From assembly GCA_026770585.1 (NCBI GenBank), contig MU648425.1:1-13196 (forward strand): DNA of 13,196 bases, given 5' to 3'. The notes below the pieces were generated by a model. That model was not told the origin of the DNA. It did no database searches and was given only the letters and a program-made list of their open reading frames with translations. This DNA is from Baffinella frigidus (taxonomy: Eukaryota > Cryptophyceae > Cryptomonadales > Baffinellaceae). Positions 1 to 9,000 of the stretch are shown piece by piece. The translations under genes and the position numbers were made by a program. The stretch's first letter is position 1; each line of letters starts with the position of its first letter.

Positions 1-606
1 GGGCCGAATGTGTACATTTGGTCTAATGTGGTCCTAGGAGACGTGACTTGTGTAAAGTCACTCGAACTACTCCTAGGGGGGATTTATCCCCAGAGCCACC
101 CATCCACCTCCTGCGCCCGCCAGGGCGCAGGAGAGCGGGCGAGTCTGTGATGATTATGTTGTTGGGATGGGCTGGGGAGAGACGGATTCACGGGAGTGGG
201 GAGGAGGGGAGGATGGACAGGAAGGAAGGGGGAACATGTAACATGCCTCGGGCGGGCGAGAAGGGCGCGCGCGTCACACTTGAGACGCGGGCGCACGAGA
301 GCAAAAGATGCTCAAGAGGAACCCAAGCGGAGTCCGTTATCATCAAGGTTACTGAGTAACCGACCATGATGGACTCACGGGGCTGTGGAGCGACTGATGT
401 GAATGCTACAGGCCCCACGAATCCCGAGGAGGCCGCTGTCTCTCGCTGGATTTACTCGAGAGCGTGACCGGGCCTTAAAAGGCCGGTAGTTACCAGCGGA
501 TCTCTTTTTCCCTTCTCTTCCGTATAGAACGGGCTAATCCCCACCAACGGGCTCAACCCCTCGGGGAGCCTCGCCCCCGGGCGCAAGCCCCTGACCGCGG
601 ATGTAC
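1..606. other. Non-coding or unassigned left flank
   Basis: I see no convincing gene here. Short frames on both strands are rich in Arg, Pro and Ser and have no recognisable motif, as expected by chance in GC-rich DNA. The stretch does contain several perfect inverted repeats: 6-bp arms around 80-93, 11-bp arms at 108-133, 6-bp arms at 440-462, and ggcctt/aaggcc at 471-484. It lies at the far (3') end of the broken Gag-like sequence, so it could be the distal part of a decayed retroelement. I found no matching terminal repeat elsewhere in the window to support that. Confidence 0.4.
108..133. repeat. Perfect 11-bp inverted repeat (hairpin)
   Basis: The arm ctcctgcgccc (108-118) is the exact reverse complement of gggcgcaggag (123-133), separated by the 4-nt loop gcca. 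The stem is very GC-rich and would be stable as RNA or cruciform DNA. No gene is seen beside it, so its role (terminator-like structure, element end or chance) is unknown. Confidence 0.75.
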
Positions 607-1875
607 CTATGCTCGGGCCCGCCCCCCTTGCTTAGAGGGGAAACTAGCCGAGGTCTTATGCCTACCCTTCCCCTCTAGATTCCGTGTCCCGGAATCCCCT
701 ATGACCGCCGTCATACCCACACCGTCGAGTCGGTTGTAGTCGCCACGGGTGGAGACGGCGTCCGTGTAGGAGACCTGGGGACGGCGGTCGGGGACAATCC
801 GTCGCGGAGCCCGCGTAAGCAGGGCTGGTGCCAGCCTCGTTGGTGACGCGCTCGACGCGCACGGATGAGGTTGCAGGGCGCGTCTCGCCACGAGAGTGCT
901 GGTCGTCGCGGCAGGAGTCGTTGGAGCGGCGGGAGTCACCAGTGGCGTCACGCCGCGTGTCGGCGCGACGCGATGTCGCGCCGGTCGGCACGCTCCTGGT
1001 GCCGAGGATGCGAGTCACGACCGCCCAGGCCCCGTCGTGAGATCGTCGAGGTGGTACGAGACGATGAAGTCGCGGAGCGCCTGGAAGGACACTGGGTACT
1101 GCGCGATGCGCGTGTTCCAGATCGGGCTGGAATTCTCCATGAAGGCGCTCCGGACCATCAACTTGAAGATCTCATCGGGGAAGGCAGCACCGAGCTTGCA
1201 GTACTCGTGGAGCAGCTCACCGATGCAGCCGAAGCCCGCCTTGGGGTCACGGACGAGGTCCGAGTTGAACTTTGCCATAATCTGGAAGAGGACTCGAGGG
1301 GCGTTGAGTCCTTTGGCTGAGCGCGGGCCCATGATCGAGTCGAGAGAGTGCAGCAGCTTGCACGGGGGAAGCACCTCACAAGGTTCATCGAGCTCGTTGA
1401 GGAGCTGCGGTGCGGCTTGAGCCAGGTACTTGGTGATCACAGCGCCGAAAGATTTCAAGTAGATGACCACGTACACTCAAGGAAAACTTGACGCTGTAGG
1501 TGCCGCCACAGTCTTAGTACAGCTTCAGGATGGCGGTGGTCACGAGTGCGGGGAAGCACCTGAATTTTCTTCAGCGAGAAGGACATTTCCCAGAGCGGGC
1601 CGAAGCCGGACGCATGCGAGGTGCGTTCTTGAGCACGGGCTTGTCAGCACGGTAGCTCTTTGTGGAGCCACACGACGGGAGTCAGGCCATCTTGTACGGC
1701 GAGCGGACCTTTTGCTCGGCCTCGTCGAGCGCTTTTTCCAGCAGCGCCTTGCGACTTGAGCGAGTTCATCGTCTTCTTCAGCATCGTCAGAACGGAGGCC
1801 GCTGCGCGGCATGGCGCTGGCACTGGACGATCAGGTAGACGTCCTTGGACAGGTGGAGCCTGGGCGCGCGATTAA
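607..1875 (-). pseudogene. Degraded retrotransposon Gag-like coding sequence
   Basis: On the minus strand the most intact stretch is an open frame at 1476-1015 of 153 residues. It is a helical, Leu-rich sequence reminiscent of Copia-type Gag, with pieces such as LFQIMAKFNSDLV, GELLHEYCKLGAAFPDEIFK and LRDFIVSYHLDDL. Upstream, from about 1870 to 1480, plausible coding pieces occur in changing frames: SKDVYLIVQCQRHAA, LTMLKKTMNSLKSQ, then ALLEKALDEAEQKVRSPYKM followed by a stop. These imply several frameshifts and stops. Downstream (951-607) the frame is Arg/Pro/Thr-rich, and I cannot find a CCHC zinc knuckle, a DSG-type protease site that I trust, or reverse transcriptase. No long terminal repeats or primer-binding site were recognised. 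The Gag assignment is by general resemblance only; a decayed host gene is the alternative. Confidence 0.4.
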
Positions 1876-2755
1876 GCGTCTCAGCCCGATCCAGGGATCG
1901 GAAATTGGGAGAGAGGAACTACTCAGTTTTGATCCACTCGTTCTGCGAGCATGCAGGGGATCGCACGCCAGCAGAGTGGGCGGAAGACCGACAGATTTTC
2001 AATGAGACCAGAAAACAAGCGGAGCCGTTTCAGCTTCGAGAACTAGTGCCTTGACAAAGGAGCGATTGGTACCTCTAAGATCTTTCTACGAGCTGCTAGT
2101 CAGCAGCGTACTGATGCACTGGGTAGTCGTGGCCGTCGCATCGGAGATCTTTTGGAGATGCTCCTGACCTGCAAGCGGTGCATCATGTCCTTCGATGCGA
2201 CGTTTCCTTGGAGATGCGCCCGAGCACACCGTGACGATTCCAGCAGCTGGACTCCGACCCAGTCGTAAAAGGCACGAGAGTTCGCCCTCGAACAGTCACG
2301 GAAAAGAAACGTCGCCCTCCTCCAACGATCTCTCGCGAGGAGAAAGAAATTTTTGGCAGCATGTCAACTTTAGAAGACAGACCCGACTCGACTTTGGCGC
2401 TGCGCGGCACTGCTGGAGCGCGGCAGAGACACTCGAGGAGTGCGGCAAAACACACAAAGCGGCGAGTTGGCTTCATTCATCACGTACGTGGTTCATGCCG
2501 TGACACTAGAGCCATGCGCTGTAACTCCTTTGACCAGCTAGAGAGGCCCAGTCCGTGTTTCTTCCCTCCCACATCGGTTCCACCCAACCTTGCAAAGTTA
2601 CCTCCGGAATGGACCCCCCACCGCTGCACCCTCAAAAGAAAGCGCCCCCCCCTGCCAAGGACAGTCGTACGACCATCGGTACCAGCATACGAAAGTGTGG
2701 TTGGGGGCGGCGATTTCTTATGAGCGAGGAGTGAAGTATTCTGAAGGTTTGGCCA
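1876..2755. other. Unassigned intergenic sequence
   Basis: No supported gene. A plus-strand frame ending near 2054 contains a fairly natural-looking piece (CEHAGDRTPAEWAEDRQIF), and a minus-strand frame at 2476-2183 starts with a hydrophobic, Cys-rich stretch. Neither shows a family motif, sustained codon bias or a partner. The region may include the eroded upstream part of the Gag-like element and the 3' flank of the giant gene. I saw no AATAAA-type poly(A) signal past the stop of that gene. Confidence 0.35.
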
Positions 2756-2758
2756 ATT

Positions 2759-2965
2759 CGCGAACAGTTCTGGAGTGTCGCACCGCATCGCCACACACAC
2801 GATCTCGTCATTGACCGGCTGGTTGGCTTCAAGCATGTGAGTCCAGTACGTTTCCAGACGGCGTTTGCTGCTCCAGAGGCTGGTACGACGGCGTGCAAAT
2901 CAATTCGAGTGTGGGGTGCAAAGGAAAAGGGCTCGAAGAAAGGATTGAAAATTTCTAATTCCAGG
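2759..2965 (-). pseudogene. Orphan fragment of an HtrL/YibB domain
   Basis: On the minus strand from 2836 the sequence reads MLEANQPVNDEIV and on to CDTPELFA at 2759. It closely matches MLEANRTANDQIV to CDTPELFA of HtrL copy 3 in the giant gene (nt about 3950-3872), with near-identical nucleotide stretches. Upstream in the fragment (about 2965-2860), a TLELE...SFAPHTRID stretch lines up with TLEMSKTYSFEPTMEWI of copy 3. The block between, which in copy 3 includes GTVLVASSKSI, has lost roughly 60 nt with a change of frame. The match ends abruptly after the PELFA motif. The piece lies downstream of the giant gene's stop, in the same orientation, and is too short to act alone. It is best read as the remnant of another tandem HtrL unit or of a duplicated gene copy. 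Confidence 0.8.
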
Positions 2966-3019
2966 GTGGTGTGCGGGTGCGCAGAAGGCTTGGCGTGTCG
3001 TCCTGCTGCGAGCTTGGCG

Positions 3020-6000
3020 CTAGACATGAAGATCTTGCCAGACGCGACAAATCGCAGCATATTTCTCTGTGCACGCCCAGGGCTTGTTCATGGTGAAGTG
3101 AATAATTGCGATGTGATCCTCAAGCCTGTCCCACAGTTGGCGATCCTGTACGTAAGCTGCTAAATTTGCATTGTGAACAAATCCAATATTTTCCCACTTT
3201 GTCTTGTACAAAACGTTGACCCATCCTTGCTCAGACATTGCAACCTCGTAAGGGACGGCCCCATCCTTTTGGAGTTGCAATAACCGATGATATTCTTTCA
3301 GGTTGGGGAGCAGCAGGAAAACACCCATGTTGAATGTTTCCATCCATTTACCTCCCCGGATATCTCTTGCTGCGCCTATTGCTTTCTCAGTCAAATTCAT
3401 TTGCAAGAGACTGTCAATGGACTTCACCACTAGAGTGTCCGCGTCGAGATAAAGGATTCTGTCGTACACCGTCATGCCCCACAAACGAATCTTGGTAAAC
3501 TGATCTCGAAACCGAGGGAACGTGTTCTCCTCATCGGCCGGTGCAATTCGGTCTACAACGCATCGTCTCCACCCAACCTCGCGAAGCCGCACCCACGCCT
3601 CTTCCTCCAACCTTTTCTCTTCCAATTCCATCACTACCAAATCCACTGGAATGGTTGCATGCCGAAAAACGGAACTGCCCAAGACCACTGCACCTGTAAC
3701 ATAGTTCGCATCATCAGTGAGCATGGTCCAAACCGCAGTGGCGTGCTCCGCCGCGAAGTCGACATTTTGGCAAACTTGACTCCTACGAATAGTGTAGTGA
3801 GGGTTCTCCCCATAAAGAGCTTGATGAATCCCCATGTGTCCTCGTGGCCACGAGGCTGGGGCTTGCACAACAGCAAATAGTTCTGGAGTGTCGCACCACA
3901 TCGCCGCAAACACAATCTGATCGTTGGCCGTCCGGTTGGCTTCAAGCATGCGAGTCAAATACGTTTCAAACGCTGTTTCAAACACTTCTATGCTCTTTGA
4001 AGATGCAACCAGGACGGTCCCAACAAGGCGGCTGTCGCTGTTCCAGATGCCGTGAGATGGCCGCTTGCAAATCCATTCCATCGTCGGTTCAAACGAATAT
4101 GTCTTGGACATTTCGAGCGTCAAGCCGCGTGTTGTCGCCATATCTTTTGTCACACCGGGGTCTGGAAAGGCCCGATTCGGAATCGTACCAGGCAAGAACC
4201 TCGACACGCCAGCATCCACCCACACGACAGACGTAGACGCAAAAGGGTTGTATTCTTTCACTGCCATGCGCATCAACTCAATTTTTCCCCACTGCACAAT
4301 ATTGTACCAAGAGTTCAAAATTTCCACCCTCTCCGGATCCTTCACGCGTTCCAGGTACGCCGACGACTCAACCACGCGCCTATTTGCCTCAAAATGTATG
4401 TAGTATGGATGTTCATGAAATTCCATTGCAACATAACAAGTAGCAAAGCCGGAGGCCTTTCTTGCAGGACGAACCCGTCCAATGGTGTCTGCGGTCGCGA
4501 ACACGAGGAATGAAGCATTCATCTGTAGCGTGCGCGCTAGCCATCTCTCGTACTCAGCAGCCGTCCTTCCATCACCAACAGTTTCGCGTTTGATGTCCCA
4601 GAATGCAGTGACGACGGTTGTGGTGGCGGGGGCACTGTAGTCGCACTCCGCGGCGTGAGTCGCTCGGAAATGTGTCCGCAACACGTCTTTGGTCAGCGTG
4701 GCCATGCGACCATTGAAACTATAGTTTGTGCCGACCGGCCCAAATTCTTCGCATGGTGCTCTTTCTTCGCATGGTGCTCTTGCAATTCCGTGCTGCGCCT
4801 CGAAGTCTGCGTTCTGGCCGACCCCGCTTCGAGTGATGGTGTACTCAGCTTGGTGCCTTGAGGCAGCACCTCGACCCCCGTAGAGAGCCTCGTGAACTCC
4901 CATCCAACCGTCCCAGGTCCGCTTTGTCCGAACGATACTGAACAGTTCTGGGGCTTCGCACCACATCGCGGCGTACACGATCTGGTCGTTGGCCGTGCGG
5001 TTGGCGCGCAGCATGCGCGTCAGGAACGCATCCAGCGCGCCCTCAAACACCGAGATGCTTTTTGAGGACGCGACCAGCACTGTCCCGACCACCCGGTTGT
5101 CGCTGCTCCAGAGCCCGAGATCCGCGCGCCCGCACACATCCTCCAGCCGCGTTCCGAGCGCATCGTCGCTGAAGCGCTCGAGCGTCAGCCCGCGCGTGGC
5201 GGCCATGTCACGTGCCACCCGCACATCGGGAAAGGGCCACGCGGGGATGGCGTCGGGGATGAAGCGCGAGAGGTCCGCGTCGACCCACACGACCTTGTCC
5301 GACGCGAAGGGGTTGTAGTCGTTGACTACCAGGCGCATCAGCTCGACTTTGCCCCACTGCACGATGTTGTAAGCCGCGTTGCGCACCTCGAAGCGCCCGG
5401 GGTTCTGCACGCGCGCCGCATAGTCACCCGACTCCACAACACGCTTGTTGCCCGCGTAAAACTTTGACCAATACGGGTGCTCCTCGAGCGGCATCAAGAC
5501 GTAGCACGTCGGGAACCCGCGCGCGTCGCGCGTCGAGCGCACGGCGGCGAGCGTCTCGTTGCTCCCGAACACCACTATCGCGGCGTTGAGCTCCAGCGTC
5601 CTCGCCAGCCACCGGAGATACTCCTCAAACCGCCGGCCGTCCCCGAGCGTCTCCCGCCCGATGTCCCAGAGCGCCGTCACGACGACAGTCTCTGCCGGCC
5701 GCACATTCGCGCACGCCAGGTCCGTCTGGTACCCGAAGTGGTGCAAGTCGTCGTGAAAGAGCACGCGAATGCGGCGGCGGCTCCTCGTCGACAACACCTC
5801 CTTCTCCACCGACCCGGGGAGGCGGTTGCGGAAGGGGCTCGGCGAGAGTCTGAGGGGCATGCCAAACGCCTCCGCAACAGCAGCCGCTTCCGCCTCCACG
5901 CGCTCGAAACGTATCACGTGCACTTTCTCGGGGGACGAGGGCAGCCAGTCAACCTGGTGGAGCGGCGAGCGCTGGTGCCACTCCGCGGGCGTGAAACGGT

Positions 6001-9000
6001 GGAAGGGCGCGCCCCAGTGCGTCGCGCAGCCTCGCGACAAGATCCACTCGTCGAGCGTGTCGGGGTAGAAGGCGCGCACTCGCTCGCTCTCTCGCGGCGA
6101 CTTCTTGTGGTATGTGTACCAGGACACAACCAGGTCTTGGGGGTCACGCACACACATCAAGAACTCCTCGTGAAAAAGACGAACCTCCACGGCTCGCCCG
6201 GAGCGGTGCGTGTCCTCGCGCTTGCCGCCAAACAGCAAGTCGTCGAGGTAGTTGCTAGCGCATCTGGGCTTGGAAATGAGCCGCAGCTTCGTGCGCAGGC
6301 CGCGCGGGGGCTGCAGCGAGTAGTTGAAACGATAAAAGTCCTCAGCGAAGAGCTTCTGGATGACGGCGACGGCCGAGCTGTTGAGCAGCTGTCGGCGGGC
6401 AAGCGGAGAGGCGTTGCGGTTGTCGACCGCGAGTCGCTGCGGCAGACCAAGCTTGCCCAGATCCGAGCCCAGCCGCTCGAAGCGCACGAGCAGCGTGCGA
6501 TCGGCCACGCCCTCCATCCACTGCCACTGGACGATCGGATTCCCCCTCTCCGTCCAGTGCGTCCAGTGTGTTTCGCACTGCATCCCCACCACCCACTCGT
6601 TGAGCTCATCAGGGTAGAACGCCTTGACGCTGTCGTGGATCTTGGCTGTAAATCGATGGTGCGTGAACCACGAGACGACGAGGTCGAACGGGTTTCGCAC
6701 ACACGCGAGGTAGTGCTTCGACGCGCGCATCGTGGCCCCAACCGTGTGGTACTCCCGCCGATCAAAGCCAAACCGATCGGAAATGAAGGTCGAAGCGCAC
6801 CGCGGCTTTGAGATAAACAACATGTCCTCTGGGCCCCCCAAGAAGCTCGCCGATGCAACAAACTCTGGAGAACGCTCTCGCAAAGCGGGCGCGTCCGCCG
6901 ACTCCTGCTCTGCGACCAAAGAGTCGTGAGACGCATGCGGCAAAGGGCTCCAATCGGCACTCCTTCCACTCCCCGCGCGGCACAAGAGCGAGCGCTCAAA
7001 GGCAGGCTCCCTGCAAAAGGCCTCCCTCGACCACCCTCGCCTCGCATCGTGCCCCGCCAGCCCCAAGTGCACCACGTCGCACCCTCCCGAAGCATCCAGC
7101 CCCAGTGGAGTGCCATCTACGTCGCAGAGAGACATGCGGAAGCCAACCTCGCCGCGCGCCTCAAGCTCCCACAGCCTTGGGTTAATCCAGTCAATCAGCT
7201 CCCCCCACTTGACCCCACACACGCTCGTGCCCGGTCGCCGCGGCACCGGGTACCGAATGACGCCCCCGAAGCGCACCTCGCATGCGGCGAGCTTGGGCGC
7301 GAGGCGGTCCATGGCGCGCATCAGCTCTGCGTGCCACCCCCGCGTGGCCGCTGCCCCCGCGCGCATCGGCCCGAGCGCGTTCTGGCTCAACACGGTGCCG
7401 GCGCCGCGCGACTGCACGGGGGGGTAGTCGGCGCGGTTGCGCGCGCCCGACACCTCCCACTCCGCGAGGTCCGCGAGGAGCGGCTCAAGCGAGCGGAGGC
7501 AGACCACGTCGGCGTCGAGGTAGAACCCGCCAAGGCGCGCGAGCAGCTCGGCGCGCACGTAGTCGGACTGCTCGACGCGGTCGAGGAGATGAAAGGCGGG
7601 GTGGAGGGAAGGGAGGTGCTCCGCGAGCGAGTCGGTCGTCAGCACCTGCACGCGCACTGACGACCCGCGGTGCACCTCGACGCAGCTCTCCAGCGCAAAC
7701 CGTACCGCTGCCGGCATCTCTTGCCCGAGCCACACTTGCCAGAGCGTGCTCGAGTTGCCGCCTGCAACCCTCTCCGGTGGATCTGGCGGGAACAGCAAAG
7801 GCTTCGGCGGGAAGCGCCAGAGCGGAGCGGATAGGCCCTCGTGCAGGGCTGGCTGCAAACCGAACCACGCGTCGCCCGGCACCATGTCCTTGGTGACGAA
7901 CGCGCAGAGGTCGGAAGAGTGCTGCAGGCACGTACTCTCCAACAAGGCTTGATCATCACCGATGAAGAGGTCACGTGCCACGTACCCCTCCAGCGTCTGC
8001 TCAAACGCCGCGTGGAAGCGCCCCCACGTCTCGCGACGCCCCGCCATCTGCGCCCCGGCCACGATGAGGTTGTGGCCCCGCTTGACGACCCACGGCGAGG
8101 CGTGCGAGCCGTGCGGGGCATGACCCGCCATGAAGAGCATGGTCGTAGGGGGGATGATGCCGGCGTGGTGCACCCAGAGCTTTCCGTTGTAGATGGGAGA
8201 ACGGAAGCAGCCGATATCACTCCACACGAAGACCTCGCTCGAAAAGGGGTTGCGCCCGATCGCCTCTGATACGAACCACGATTTGCTGAGCCATATCCAA
8301 AAGAGTTTGAATGAGCGATGGACCGCGCGCTCCGGGTCGCGCTCCAGCTCGCGTTGCCAGAAGGACGAGTTGCCCGCGCGTCCGATCCGTGAGTCGTGCA
8401 CCTCCATGACAACGATCAGGGTCTTCTCTTTGGCGTGCGACCGCAGGCCTGCGATACTCTCCGCCATATCGGGGGAAGTAAAAATGACCATATGATCGTG
8501 GAGCGAGAGCATGTTCCGCATCCACGCGGTGTACTCTTCGTGTGAGTGCTTCGATGGAATTCTGAAATACGCAGTCACAAGAGTGTGCGCATGCCGTTCC
8601 GCTGTCAGCACACCGCCCCCCTCCGCTGCACTCCCGTCGCGCAAGCCCCGCACCCCCTGCGGATCCAAACGTGCGGCATGCGCAGCTGTGACCGCGCCGG
8701 GCGTCCAACTCTCAACCATTAAAGAGTCAAAGTGTCCCTTGTGCATTCGCCGCAAGCTGAACTCGCAGCAGCATAGGCACCGAGGATTCGGCTCGTTGGC
8801 GAAGACACCATACCCAAGCGCGTGCAGCTTCCCCCACAAGGCGTCCCACTCGCCCTCCGTCACGGGCCGACCCCACATTCCATACGCGTTGTGCAGATGC
8901 GTCTCGAAGGCGATCTGCGCGGGCGCGGCCTCCCCGGTGAGCGCGGCAACAACTGCCAGCTCATGTCGCTCGATGTCCATCTTGAGCAGCGCGATCCCCT

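Noticed and set aside
1-606. Long terminal repeat of a retroelement
   Set aside because: I could not find a second copy in the window, a primer-binding site or target-site duplication.
1845-2054. Plus-strand frame with a natural-looking C-terminal half (CEHAGDRTPAEWAEDRQIF)
   Set aside because: Short, no family recognised, no splice partner visible; evidence too thin to call a gene or exon.
2183-2476. Minus-strand frame of 97 residues with a hydrophobic Cys-rich start
   Set aside because: No motif or sustained codon bias, and overlapping frames are equally open; probably chance.
5477-6811. Long plus-strand open frame (444 residues) opposite the sulfotransferase and HtrL2 region
   Set aside because: It is fully antisense to a frame with clear family motifs, is rich in Arg, Pro, His and Val as expected from the complement of GC-rich codons, and shows no domain of its own.
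6926-7660. Plus-strand open frame of 244 residues opposite GT32
   Set aside because: Antisense shadow created by high third-position GC; Arg/Pro/Ala-rich with no motif.
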